DNA of 64,000 nt from contig OX638356.1 in assembly GCA_951813395.1 (NCBI GenBank), forward strand, positions 186,001 through 250,000, given 5' to 3'. The stretch's first letter is position 1. The number at the start of each line of letters is the position of its first letter. Under the pieces are notes generated by a model, which had not been told where the DNA came from, made no database searches, and was given only the letters and a program-made list of their open reading frames with translations. Origin of the DNA: Longimicrobiales bacterium (GTDB taxonomy: Bacteria; Gemmatimonadota; Gemmatimonadetes; Longimicrobiales; Gaopeijiaceae). The translations under genes were made by a program, and so were the position numbers. Below, in pieces: positions 1 to 8,239 of the stretch.

Positions 1-620
1 GCCAGGAGCTGCGCCGTGCACTTGGCCGTCATGGGAGCTCCCCGGTCCGAGTGCAGCGTGAGCACCCGGGGCTGCACACCGTGCTTGAGGCACGTCTCGC
101 CAACCAGGTGTCCGGCCAGGCCGGCGGTCTCGCGCTCCGCCACCATCCATCCGGTGGCGTAGCGGCTGTAGATGTCCAGGATCACGTACAGATGGAAGTA
201 CTGCCACTTCTGCGGCCCCAGCAGCCGGGTGATGTCCCAGGACCACACCTCGTTGGGTGCCCTGGCCACCACCTCGGGCTTCGGGTGGTTGGGATGGCTG
301 CGCTGAGCCCGGCGCTCGCGGACCGCCTCCTTCTCGGCCAGGATCCGGTACATCGTCCGCTCCGAACACAGATAGACGCCCTCGTCCAGCAGCGTCGCGT
401 ACACTTCCGCCGGAGCACGATCCGCGAAGCGCGGCGAGCACAGCGCACGAAAGACCTCCGCCCGCTCCGTCGCGTCCAGGGCCCGGGCAGGAGCCGGCCG
501 GGGCTGCCGCTGCCCGGTCTTCGGCCTCCGGCGACGGTAGAACGTGGCGCGCGCAACCCCGAGGGCCTTGCATGCCGCGCGTACGCCCACGTGCCCGGCC
601 AAGCCTCCGGCCGCGCTCAA
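1..620 (-). CDS. IS3-family transposase OrfB (integrase core), cut by window edge
   Basis: The frame is open from about 620 to the left edge, so the C-terminal part lies outside the window. It reads an N-terminal region with ALGVARATFYRRRRP (helix-turn-helix-like), then LDEGVYLCSERTMYRILAE, then the start of the DDE domain with PNEVWSWDITRL, whose Asp is the first catalytic acid, followed by YVILDIYSR. This order is typical of IS3/IS150-type OrfB. The first codon of the frame could be the TTG at 620, which overlaps the OrfA stop as TTGA; in IS3 elements OrfB is usually made as an OrfAB fusion by -1 frameshifting. The remaining DDE acids cannot be checked here. Confidence 0.85.
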   Translation of the reverse strand, partial: MSAAGGLAGHVGVRAACKALGVARATFYRRRRPKTGQRQPRPAPARALDATERAEVFRALCSPRFADRAPAEVYATLLDEGVYLCSERTMYRILAEKEAVRERRAQRSHPNHPKPEVVARAPNEVWSWDITRLLGPQKWQYFHLYVILDIYSRYATGWMVAERETAGLAGHLVGETCLKHGVQPRVLTLHSDRGAPMTAKCTAQLL

Positions 621-1048
621 GAGCGCTTCCCGTCCCCGGGGCTCACACCCAGCAGCCCCGCAACTTTTCCCTGGACATCGATGATGATGCGCGCCTTGCG
701 GAGTTCCTCGCGCAACCGCGCGTTCTCCCGCTCCAGCTTCCGCACCTTCTTCGCCTCACGCTTCCCGCCCGACGGCCTCGGGCCGCGCTTCTTCGCCAGC
801 CTCCGCAGCGACCCCTCCCGCGCCGCCTTCCGCCACGACGACAGGTGCGAGCTGTACAATCCCTCGCGCCGAAGCAGCTCTCCGATCTCTCCCGGCGTAT
901 CGCAGGCGTCCGCCTTCTCCACGATCGAAAGCTTGTACGCCGCCGTGAACCGCCGCCGCGTCGCCTTTGCCGACACCTCCGGATCCGGCCGGGCTGCCGC
1001 GCTTCGCTTGCCCTCCCCCGAAGAGAGGGGCGTTCCGTTCACCTTCAT
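617..1048 (-). CDS. IS3-family transposase OrfA (HTH protein)
   Basis: A 143-residue protein if it starts at the ATG at 1048, which has GAGGAGAAGG just upstream; an in-frame ATG at 1066 would add six residues. It contains FTAAYKLSIVEKADAC and SSHLSSWRKA, the helix-turn-helix pattern of IS3 OrfA, followed by a leucine-zipper-like stretch of Lys, Arg, Leu and Glu (about residues 95-130). Its stop overlaps the OrfB frame by four bases. No terminal inverted repeat could be identified with confidence in the CT-rich sequence at 1,070-1,140, so the element's right boundary is unknown. Confidence 0.85.
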   Translation of the reverse strand: MKVNGTPLSSGEGKRSAAARPDPEVSAKATRRRFTAAYKLSIVEKADACDTPGEIGELLRREGLYSSHLSSWRKAAREGSLRRLAKKRGPRPSGGKREAKKVRKLERENARLREELRKARIIIDVQGKVAGLLGVSPGDGKRS

Positions 1049-1181
1049 TCCTTCTCCTCGTTCCATTCTGCATCTCTCTGCCTCGCCCTACTCTAATCTC
1101 TCTCTCCTCTCCTGTCTCGCGCGTGTTGGCAGAGAGGGAGGCTCGGTGTCAGGTGATTACCGCACTTGGGCACACCTACCG

Positions 1182-1889
1182 CTACGTCAGCGATTCGAGC
1201 ACCTTCGTCGTAATCCTCTTTTTGCCGCCCGTTTCTCGTACCCACCGGCGCAGTTTCTTCTGAGATTCCTGACGATCATCCAGCTGCTGCAACACATGGG
1301 CTGCTATTCCGGTAATCGAGAAATCTCCACATTGCGCGCAATTCACGAAAACCGCATCGCGAACTCCCGCATCGTCCTGATCCTGTCTCTTGAAGCTAGG
1401 TTCCTCGCAGAGATCACAGGGCACAGACCGACTATCCGTTGTACCTCTGCCGACGCTTGGATGACTCTTAGTCAATTTTTCGACTCCCTCCATTGACTCA
1501 ACCTTTCTGACGCGATCCCACTTGCCCTTGCTCGGCCTTACTTGGTCCGCGTCCTCCAACCGCTTCAACGTGGAAAACACCACTGCCCGGAAGTTGTCTG
1601 ATTCGGTTGTGATCCCACCCTTCAGGAGCCCGTCTGCGATGGTCCTCGAACTAGACGGGCCATAGTCGTCAAGGAAAGCGAGGATCGCCCCACCCACGCT
1701 CATCCTCGCATACGCTCCTACCTCGCCCTTGACCCGCTCCTCCTCTTTGAGCGTCGCGATGGTGACCTGCAGGCTCTGTCGCTTGCTTCGGAGCCGCTCT
1801 GCTTGACGTTCCAATCGGGCAATCTGTCCCGTCGTTGCCTCTAGCTTCCTCACCATCAGGTTAATGGTCGCCGCCAAGCTGTCCGTCAT
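1182..1889 (-). CDS. Hypothetical coiled-coil / winged-helix / zinc-finger-like protein
   Basis: A 235-residue protein of unknown function. The ATG at 1889 has a strong Shine-Dalgarno (AAGGGGAGG). Residues 1-55 form a predicted coiled coil (TGQIARLERQAERLRSKRQ). Residues about 65-125 look like a winged-helix domain (ILAFLDDYGPSSSRTIADGL, then FRAVVFSTLKRLEDADQV). A second half carries two cysteine pairs, CDLCEEP and CAQCGDF, about 30 residues apart, which could bind zinc. The same coiled-coil plus winged-helix order recurs in the gene at 38,698-39,168. It sits between an IS3 element and a tRNA-like gene, so it may be accessory. A DNA-binding role is inference. Confidence 0.7.
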   Translation of the reverse strand: MTDSLAATINLMVRKLEATTGQIARLERQAERLRSKRQSLQVTIATLKEEERVKGEVGAYARMSVGGAILAFLDDYGPSSSRTIADGLLKGGITTESDNFRAVVFSTLKRLEDADQVRPSKGKWDRVRKVESMEGVEKLTKSHPSVGRGTTDSRSVPCDLCEEPSFKRQDQDDAGVRDAVFVNCAQCGDFSITGIAAHVLQQLDDRQESQKKLRRWVRETGGKKRITTKVLESLT

Positions 1890-1947
1890 GATTGCCTCCC
1901 CTTCTTGTTGCGAGTATGAGTGCAGGCCGCTACGTTGCCCTAGGAAA

Positions 1948-2020
1948 TCCCCCCGGCGGGACTTGAACCCGCGACCTCGCGTTTGGAAAACGCGCGCTCT
2001 TTCCGCTGAGCTACGGAGGG
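1948..2020 (-). tRNA. tRNA-Gly(UCC)-like, unusual acceptor stem
   Basis: A full 73-nt cloverleaf can be drawn. Acceptor stem CCCTCCG/CGGGGGG has seven pairs with one G-U. D-stem GCTC/GAGC encloses GG. Anticodon stem CGCGT/ACGCG holds loop TTTCCAA, giving anticodon UCC. The variable loop has 5 nt, and the T arm is GCGGG-TTCAAGT-CCCGC. No CCA is encoded. The anticodon reads GGA, so it should be Gly, but bacterial tRNA-Gly normally starts G1-C72 with U73, whereas this has C1-G72 and A73. It may be a functional atypical tRNA, one with different charging, or a mobile-element tRNA. Confidence 0.75.
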
Positions 2021-2031
2021 AGTTCCAGACT

Positions 2032-2057
2032 GCTCCGGGGGCTGGCTCCCCCGGAGC
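2032..2057. repeat. Perfect 10-bp inverted repeat (hairpin)
   Basis: GCTCCGGGGG, then 6 nt, then CCCCCGGAGC. It lies 12 bp upstream of the tRNA-like gene. There is no T-run on either strand, so it is not a classical intrinsic terminator, though it could stop or insulate read-through into the tRNA. Confidence 0.6.
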
Positions 2058-2098
2058 GGTCGTCTCGCCACCTGCCGAACCAATAGTAACACGAGAGG

Positions 2099-2139
2099 AG
2101 GCGTAACGCCAGAAACAGGGGTGTTACGCCTTGTTAGGT
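2099..2139. repeat. Inverted repeat AGGCGTAAC / GTTACGCCT next to GTTAGGT
   Basis: AGGCGTAAC (2099-2107) and GTTACGCCT (2123-2131) are perfect arms around 15 nt, followed at 2133 by GTTAGGT. GTTAGGT fits the GTTRRRY core of integron attC sites, but the site is shorter than usual attC elements. It marks the boundary of the IS21 fragment. It could be an IS end, a hairpin or a degenerate recombination site. Confidence 0.4.
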
Positions 2140-2156
2140 CGTCCTTGGCACCCTAG

Positions 2157-2530
2157 CGGCTACGTCGCGGCTCATTGCCTGGGGCCGCAAAGCCGGGCCG
2201 CACACGGTCGCGTTCATCGAACGGCTCCTCGATAGCCGGCCCCACCCCGAACAGGGCTACCGCAGCTGCCTCGGGCTCATGCGTCTGCTGCGCGCCTACT
2301 CCGCCGAACGTCTGGAGGCCGCCTGCCACCACGCGCTGGAGATCGGCACGCTGAACCACAGGTCCGTCAAGTCCATCCTCGCCACCGGCCGCGACCAGAC
2401 CGCAGCCGCCGAGCAACACACGCTCTCCCTGCCCGCACAGCACGCTCACATCCGCGGGCCGGAGTACTACACCAACTCCCAGAACGGAAAGGAGTCTGAC
2501 GATCATGCTTCGCCAGCCCACCCTAGGAGG
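2157..2530 (+). pseudogene. IS21-family IstA C-terminal remnant plus first codons of IstB
   Basis: An open frame without a start reads WGRKAGPHTVAFIERLL, then RAYSAERLEAACHHALEIG and RSVKSILATG, the conserved C-terminal part of IS21 IstA transposases. It continues to IRGPEYYTN, near the usual IstA end. At 2505 an ATG begins MLRQPTL, the usual N-terminus of the IstB helper ATPase, but this breaks off after seven residues at a junction with an IS1182 fragment. The DDE catalytic region of IstA is missing, so the locus is dead. Confidence 0.8.
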
Positions 2531-2590
2531 CTGCGCCGCAGAAAACCGCGGCGGCTATCATTAGAGGTATCGAGGGCATAGCGAAAGGTT

Positions 2591-3130
2591 TGCGGCCAGC
2601 CGGAGAGCCGGATCATGAAGACTTCTTCGGAGGGGTTCCAGCAGAGCTACAACGCGCAGACGGCGGTGGAGGGGGAGAACCAGTTGGTGGTGGGCGCAGG
2701 GGTGACGAACAACGCGAGCGACCAGGGCCAGCTGATTCCGATGATCGATGGGGCGGAGGTGGTGTGCGGCGGGACACCCGGCCAGGTGCTGGCGGACGCG
2801 GGATACGGCAACGAGCAGGACCTCCGGGAACTGGAGAAGCGGGGCGTTGACGGGTACGTGGCGCTGGGCCGGGAGGGCAAGGCGCCCGCCAGGATCGATC
2901 CGGAGAAGCATCCCGCAAGGGCGCGCATGGCCGACAAGCTGGCGACGGATGAGGGCCGAAGACGCTACGGGCGTCGCAAGTGGCAGGCGGAGGCGCCCAT
3001 CGGATGGATCAAGGAGGCGATGGGCTTTCGGCGATTCAGCTTCCGGGGCCTCGAGAAGGTCCAGGCCGAGTGGACTCTCGTGTGTCTGGCGCTCAATGTG
3101 AAGCGGCTGCACACCCTTCAGGCAGCATGA
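2591..3130 (+). pseudogene. IS1182-family transposase C-terminal fragment
   Basis: The reading ESRIMKTSSEGFQQSYNAQTA and later VLADAGYGNEQDL, YVALGREGK, and WIKEAMGFRRFSFRGLEKV match the C-terminal half of IS1182-type (IS4/IS5-related) DDE transposases. The N-terminal half with the first catalytic acids is absent. The fragment begins where the IS21 remnant stops, so one element inserted into or recombined with the other. The ATG at 2615 is internal to the family alignment and is probably not a real start. Confidence 0.8.
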
Positions 3131-3382
3131 GACCGTGATCGTTCACCACCGACGCCGGCCCCGGCGCTCTCGAAGACCCTCGCCACCCCAATTCACGGCC
3201 TGCGGCCTCCCTCAGCCCCTCAGCGGCGCGGATCCCCACCCCCTCGCTCCTCGAAGCAGTCTGCCCGCCGCCGATCCTCACGCCTCTCTGTCACATCCAC
3301 TGCGCTTCTGCAGCGCACGCTCCTAGCGTAACGTCTGGGTCCCCGGTGCAGTGGCCCCACAACCACCCTACGCGGTCCCCCC
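3131..3382. other. Non-coding gap between transposase remnant and convergent gene
   Basis: About 250 bp with no convincing gene on either strand. At 3,328-3,338 there is GTAACGTCTGGGT, which resembles half of the 21-bp palindrome seen at 20,791 and 55,819 and also lies at a convergent gene end. The match is too weak to call. Confidence 0.3.
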
Positions 3383-6300
3383 TCACGACACCACCCTCAT
3401 CCCCGCTTCATCCGGCACGATTTCCTCCAGCTCCAAGCGCCTCAACTCGGCATTCACCTCCTCCAACTCCCCCTCCCACACGCTTTCCAACCGCCCCATC
3501 AACCCCCCCAACCTCTCCACCATGATCTCGAACACCGCGTACATCCCACTCCCCGGCCGCCCATCCCCCCGCTCCGACATCGACAGCAGGTTGGCCAACC
3601 GATTATTCACCTTGATCGGGAAATTCAGCGGGTCCTGGTTCGACCGGTTCCGCACCTGGTAGATCTCCCCCTCCACCGCCGACGCCGCCTCCCGCAACCG
3701 CTCCGCCGCAGCCATCAGCGTTTCATCATCGTCCACCCCCTCCAACCGCTCCTCCAGCTCCGCCTTCACCCCCCGGATCGCGATCACCGCCCGGTTGGCC
3801 TCGTCCACCTTGTCCCGGATCCGCACCCCGAACTCGTACTGCGCGACCAGGTCCTCGACCGTCACGTCGGTGATCCACGGGTGCGGCGCCACCTCCACAT
3901 GGGCGCTCTCCACCACGCCGCCCACCGTCAGGCGCGCCGTGTACGTCCCCGGCGGCACCGCCGGCGCCATCGTGCGCACGCCCCACAGAATCATGCCGGG
4001 GAAGCTCGCCGCCGGGTCCGTGCGCAGATCCCACCGCAACCGCTGCAGCCCCGATCCCGTGGGGAGCGCCGGCCCACTCCACCGGTCCCGCTCCTCGCCC
4101 TCTACCGCAGGCTCGAAGGTGCGCACCACGTCGCCGCCCGCGTCCATGATTTCCAGCTTCGCATCGGCCGCGCTCCCGCCCTCATCCCCCACCCACCACG
4201 ACAGCACCACGCCATTCGCGGAGCGGTACGCCGTGGCCGGGGTGAACAGGACCAGGTCGCGGTCGGTCGTGCCCGCCTGGAGCTGGCGCAGCGGGGCGAT
4301 GTTGTCGAGCGACCAGAAGCCGCGGCCGTGGCTGGCCATGGCCAGTTCGTCTTGCTCGGGGATCACGTCGGTGATGGGGATGTCGGGAAGGCCGGGGTTG
4401 AGCTCTTGCCAAAAATTGCCATCGTCGAACGAGATGTAGACGCCGTGGTTGGTGCCGGCGTAGAGCAGCCCCTCGCGGGCGGGGTCCTCGCGGATCGAGT
4501 TGACGTAGGCGTCGTCGCGGATGCCGTTCGTGATCCGGGTCCACGTCCGGCCGAAGTCGTCGGTCTTCCAGATGTGCGGGCGGAAGTCGTCGAGCAGGGC
4601 GAGGCGGGCGGACACGTAGGCCCTGGCGTCGTCGAAGGACGAGGCGTCGATCAGGCTGACGCGGCCGAAGTCGGGCATGTCGGGGGGCGTCACGTCGGTC
4701 CAGTTGGCGCCGCCGTCGGTGGTGACGTGCACGAGCCCGTCGTCCGATCCGGTCCAGATGATGTCGGTGTCGCGCTTGCCCGGCCCGACCGAGAAGATGG
4801 TCGCGTAGACCTCGGGGCCGTTCATGTCGCCGGTGATGGGGCCGCCGGAGTGGCCGAGCGTCATGGGGTCGGCGCGGGTCAGGTCGGGGCTCAGCGCGTC
4901 CCAGTTGGTGCCGCCGTCGGTGGTGCGCCAGAGCCGGTTGGACGAGGCGTAAAGGATATTCGGATCGACGGGCGAGAAGATGATCGGAAAGGTCCACTGC
5001 CAGCGCTCGACCATGTCGATTGCGGGCTCGCCGGAGTAGAACCAGGGATACGGATTGACCTCGCGCGAGGTGCCCAGGCGGCGGTTGAACCTGTCGATGT
5101 AGCGGCCGTTGTTGGTGCCCGAGAAGAAGACGTCGAGGTCCTTGGGATCGGGCGCGATGTAGCCCGGCTCGCCGCCGCCGGCCCGGTAGTGGACGTCCAT
5201 CGAGCCGCGCGTGATTGCGGGGGCGCGGGCGCCGTCGGCTGCGTCGGCGGCGGTGTCGGCCAGGGCCTGCTCGAAGCGCCCCGCGTTCCAGTCCGACGGC
5301 AGGCAGAGCGTGCTGTTGTCCTGCTGCGAGCCGCAGATGTGCCACGGGATGTGCGCGGTCGTGACGCCGTGGTAGAACTGCGCGGTCGAAAACTCCTGGT
5401 CGGTCCACTCGCTGCCGGTGGTGAAGCTGACCGCGCCGCCGCCGTCGTTGGCGACCACGACGTGCGCGGGGTCGTCGGGATCGATCCAGAAGTCGTGGAA
5501 GTCGCCGTGGGTGCCGTTGTTGATGACTTCGTACGTCGCGCCGCCGTCAGTCGAGCGGAAGAACGACGTGTTCTGCACGTAGACGACGTCTTCGTCGTGA
5601 TGGTCGGCGAACACGTGCGTGTAGTAGAACGCGCGCTGCCGGATCCGCCGCTCGTCGTTGATGAGCTCCCAGGTCTCGCCCGCGTCGTCGCTCCGGAAGA
5701 GCCCGCCGTTGTCGTTCTCGAAGAGGGAGTAGACGCGGTTGGAGTTCGCGCTCGACACGGCCAGCCCAATCCGCCCGACGACGCCCTCCTGCGGCATGCC
5801 CGGGTTGCGGGTGATCTCGGTCCACGTGTCCCCGCCGTCGACGCTTTTGAACATGCCGCTGCCCGGCCCGCCGGAGGACATCGTGTACTCCTTGCGGAAC
5901 GCCTCCCACAGCGACGCGTACAGCACGTCCGGGTTGTTGCGGTCGATCACGATGTCGATCGCGCCCGTGCGCGCGTCGCGGAAGAGCACGCGCTCCCAGC
6001 TGTCCCCGCCGTCGGTGGACCGGAAGACCCCGCGTTCTTCACTGGGGACCCCGTATTTCCCGAACGACGCAACGTAGACAATGGCTGGATCGGTCGGATG
6101 AATCCGGATCTTGGAGATGCCATGCGACTCGCTGAAGCCGATGTGCTCCCAGGTTGCGCCTGCGTCGCGGCTGCGGTAGACCCCGTCGCCCGGCAGGATG
6201 TTGCCGCGGATACAGGTTTCGCCGGTGCCGATGAAGACGAGGTCGGGGTCCGTTTCGGCCACCGCCACCGCGCCGATCGAGGCGGACGAGATCTGGAAGT

Positions 6301-6667
6301 CGGTAACCGGGAACCAGTCGTCGCCGCCGTTGGTGGTTTTCCACAGCCCGCCGCCCGTAGCCCCGAAGTAGGCCTCCTGCGGGCGCCCCACGACGCCGGA
6401 GGTGGCGATCGAGCGGCCGCCCCGGTCGGGCCCGAGGTTGCGCCAGGAGTAGGCGGCGAGGAACTCGGGGTCGAGGGTGACTTGCTGGGCGGCGAGGGGG
6501 GGTGGGCCGGCGAGGGCCAAAAGGGCGGCGACGGCGCTGGCTGGCGAGGCGTGGGCGGTGGGCGCCGACGACGCGTGGCGCGTGATCAGCGTTTGATCAT
6601 CGCCGGGCGGCGCAATGGCCAGAAGGGTCGCGGCGAGGGTGATCGGCCTGACGGAAGAACGGTTCAC
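3383..6667 (-). CDS. Secreted sortilin-like Asp-box (BNR) beta-propeller protein
   Basis: A 1,094-residue exported protein of the WD40/YVTN/BNR-like, VPS10-sortilin-like class common in Gemmatimonadota. Ten Asp-box loops (S/T-x-D-G-G-x-x-W) are visible, for example TTNGGDDW, SRDAGATW, STDGGDSW, SVDGGDTW, SDDAGETW, TTDGGTNW and TDDFGRTW, spread over residues ~105-780, enough for two propellers. The last ~300 residues hold a beta-rich domain and an Arg/Glu-rich helical tail. The N-terminus has two hydrophobic stretches (ITLAATLLAIA and AVAALLALAGPPPLAAQ), so the true start may lie between them. Family members are often annotated as glycosyl hydrolases without proof. A shared promoter module lies ~40 bp upstream. 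Confidence 0.85.
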   Translation of the reverse strand: MNRSSVRPITLAATLLAIAPPGDDQTLITRHASSAPTAHASPASAVAALLALAGPPPLAAQQVTLDPEFLAAYSWRNLGPDRGGRSIATSGVVGRPQEAYFGATGGGLWKTTNGGDDWFPVTDFQISSASIGAVAVAETDPDLVFIGTGETCIRGNILPGDGVYRSRDAGATWEHIGFSESHGISKIRIHPTDPAIVYVASFGKYGVPSEERGVFRSTDGGDSWERVLFRDARTGAIDIVIDRNNPDVLYASLWEAFRKEYTMSSGGPGSGMFKSVDGGDTWTEITRNPGMPQEGVVGRIGLAVSSANSNRVYSLFENDNGGLFRSDDAGETWELINDERRIRQRAFYYTHVFADHHDEDVVYVQNTSFFRSTDGGATYEVINNGTHGDFHDFWIDPDDPAHVVVANDGGGAVSFTTGSEWTDQEFSTAQFYHGVTTAHIPWHICGSQQDNSTLCLPSDWNAGRFEQALADTAADAADGARAPAITRGSMDVHYRAGGGEPGYIAPDPKDLDVFFSGTNNGRYIDRFNRRLGTSREVNPYPWFYSGEPAIDMVERWQWTFPIIFSPVDPNILYASSNRLWRTTDGGTNWDALSPDLTRADPMTLGHSGGPITGDMNGPEVYATIFSVGPGKRDTDIIWTGSDDGLVHVTTDGGANWTDVTPPDMPDFGRVSLIDASSFDDARAYVSARLALLDDFRPHIWKTDDFGRTWTRITNGIRDDAYVNSIREDPAREGLLYAGTNHGVYISFDDGNFWQELNPGLPDIPITDVIPEQDELAMASHGRGFWSLDNIAPLRQLQAGTTDRDLVLFTPATAYRSANGVVLSWWVGDEGGSAADAKLEIMDAGGDVVRTFEPAVEGEERDRWSGPALPTGSGLQRLRWDLRTDPAASFPGMILWGVRTMAPAVPPGTYTARLTVGGVVESAHVEVAPHPWITDVTVEDLVAQYEFGVRIRDKVDEANRAVIAIRGVKAELEERLEGVDDDETLMAAAERLREAASAVEGEIYQVRNRSNQDPLNFPIKVNNRLANLLSMSERGDGRPGSGMYAVFEIMVERLGGLMGRLESVWEGELEEVNAELRRLELEEIVPDEAGMRVVS

Positions 6668-6709
6668 TGTGGCGAATCCTATGCGTGGGAACGGCGAATC
6701 GGCGGGGTC

Positions 6710-6739
6710 AAGCTATCGGGAGGGCGGAGGGGGGGACAA
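6710..6739 (-). promoter_or_regulatory. Predicted promoter of the sortilin-like gene (shared module)
   Basis: On the minus strand TTGTCC, an 18-nt pyrimidine-rich spacer, and TAGCTT, ending 42 bp before the ATG. The block is nearly the same as the one at 10,348-10,377 upstream of a beta-propeller gene, with identical spacing. Two independent copies at the same distance from starts make a promoter or regulator site likely. Confidence 0.55.
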
Positions 6740-6905
6740 GCGGGAGGGGCTCGATGATCGGATGGTGGCGGGGTGATGATACGATGATGATGGCCGTGAC
6801 CTGCCGTGTGGGTCGTGACTTCCCCATGCCTGGAATGATCCCCAATGTTTCGAGGATGTCCTTGGTTACCGATCCCGTCACGAAAACAAACACCCCTTCG
6901 TTTTC

Positions 6906-6964
6906 ATTAGCAACCTGAACCGGTCGCCCGTTAGCAAGCTTGCCTCGCCAACCCGGCCGCTAAC
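6906..6964. promoter_or_regulatory. Candidate fic operator: TTAGCAA repeats and GTTAGC/GCTAAC inverted repeat
   Basis: The 380-bp gap 6,668-7,047 holds no convincing gene. Its AT-richer right part carries ATTAGCAA (6907-6914), GTTAGCAA (6930-6937) and, inverted, GCTAAC (6959-6964), the last two forming GTTAGC-N23-GCTAAC. The same arrangement (GTTAGC-N24-GCTAAC), followed by a similar CAAA..GCC.TGAA.CTTTC.TAC block, occurs at 12,114-12,180 next to a fic remnant. The site lies 84 bp before the fic ATG. Autoregulation by the winged-helix C-terminus of Fic is inference. Confidence 0.5.
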
Positions 6965-7047
6965 AAAAATAAACGCCTTGAACCTTTCTTACCATCGCGC
7001 CATCTTGGGATCCAACACCACCGCTTCTTTCCCACAGCGACCTCCCC

Positions 7048-8217
7048 ATGCGACGCGAATCCACGGGCACCTACGAATCGGCCGCCACCGGCGGTGAGAC
7101 CGTACGTGCGTTCATACCCCGGCCTCTTCCTCCGACCCCGCGAATCCGTTCCCGCGAGAGCCTCGGACTTCTACTCGAAGAGGCAGCAACCGCGGTCGGC
7201 CGCCTCGACGCAGTCACCGAACTCCTGCCCGACGCAGCCATCTTCGTCTACGGCTATGTGCGGAAGGAAGCGGTGCTATCCTCTCAGATCGAAGGCACCC
7301 GGTCCTCGCTGGCCGACCTCATGCTGCACGCAGCGGGAGGTATGCCGGGCATTCCCGCCACCGACGTCCTCGAAACGTCAAACGCCGTCGCAGCCCTGAA
7401 TCACGGCGTCGAGCGCTTGCGGGGCGGCTTCCCGATCTCGAATCGCCTCCTGCGGGAGATGCACGCCAGGTTGTTTGCGGACGGTCGCGGGAAGGCCATG
7501 ACGCCAGGTGAGTTTCGGCGGTCGCAGAACTGGATCGGCGGATCGCGTCCCGGCAACGCGGCCTTCGTGCCGCCACCCCCCAACCACGTCCAGCAGTGCA
7601 TGGGCGACCTGGAGCGCTTCATTCACGCCACGGACGACGAACTTCCCGTGCTGGTCAGGGCCGGGCTGGCGCACGTCCAGTTCGAAACCATCCATCCCTT
7701 CCTCGACGGCAACGGGCGGGTGGGACGGCTGCTGATCACCCTGATGCTGTGCGACGCCGGACTCCTCCGGGAGCCGCTTCTTTACCTCAGCCTGTACTTC
7801 AAACGCAATCGGAGCACCTACTACCGGCTTTTGGCCGACACTCGGCGCACCGGAGATTGGGAAGCCTGGTTGAGGTTCTTCCTGGAGGGCGTGCGCGAGG
7901 TGGCGGAAGAGGCGGTCGCCACGGCCCGGTTCGTCAGCGAAACGATCCGGGACGACCGGTCGCGACTCGGCCGCCTGGGCCGGCGCGCGGGTTCGGCGCT
8001 GCGAGTGCACCAGTCCCTGGTCGAACGTCCTGCCGGTGACATTGCCCACTTCGCGTCGCGCACCGGCCTGTCCGCGCCGACCGTGGCCGCGGTTCTTCGG
8101 ATTCTCGAGGATCTCGACATCGTTCGGGAAGTCACGGGTCGCCAGCGCGGCAGGATCTACACCTATGAGCGCTACCTGGCGGTGCTGCGGGAAGGGACGG
8201 AAGATCCGCCCGGGTAG
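7048..8217 (+). CDS. fic: Fic-family AMP transferase with C-terminal winged helix
   Basis: A 389-residue Fic/DOC enzyme that would transfer AMP (or another nucleotide moiety) to protein hydroxyls. The catalytic loop HPFLDGNGRVGR is at residues 216-227, with catalytic His216 and the phosphate-binding GNGR. An N-terminal helix carries SSQIEGT (78-84), the (S/T)xxxE(G/N) self-inhibition motif of class II Fic proteins, so activity is probably autoinhibited. A flap region (GGSRPGNAAFVPPPP) precedes the catalytic loop. Residues ~320-380 form a winged-helix domain (ASRTGLSAPTVAAVLRIL). It lies 22 bp from the convergent vapC gene. Degraded paralogues lie at 11,907-12,253. Confidence 0.92.
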   Translation: MRRESTGTYESAATGGETVRAFIPRPLPPTPRIRSRESLGLLLEEAATAVGRLDAVTELLPDAAIFVYGYVRKEAVLSSQIEGTRSSLADLMLHAAGGMPGIPATDVLETSNAVAALNHGVERLRGGFPISNRLLREMHARLFADGRGKAMTPGEFRRSQNWIGGSRPGNAAFVPPPPNHVQQCMGDLERFIHATDDELPVLVRAGLAHVQFETIHPFLDGNGRVGRLLITLMLCDAGLLREPLLYLSLYFKRNRSTYYRLLADTRRTGDWEAWLRFFLEGVREVAEEAVATARFVSETIRDDRSRLGRLGRRAGSALRVHQSLVERPAGDIAHFASRTGLSAPTVAAVLRILEDLDIVREVTGRQRGRIYTYERYLAVLREGTEDPPG

Positions 8218-8239
8218 AGCAAGCAGCTATTCCGAGTGT

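Noticed and set aside
51-1496. A 481-codon plus-strand open frame
   Set aside because: Antisense to IS3 OrfA/OrfB and part of the next gene; no family resemblance.
3881-6757. A 958-codon plus-strand open frame
   Set aside because: It is the shadow of the sortilin-like gene: composition is Val/Arg/Gly-rich without any domain, and the minus-strand frame has clear Asp-box repeats.
6708-6893. A 61-codon minus-strand frame in the gap before fic
   Set aside because: No Shine-Dalgarno or domain, and it overlaps the predicted promoter of the sortilin-like gene.
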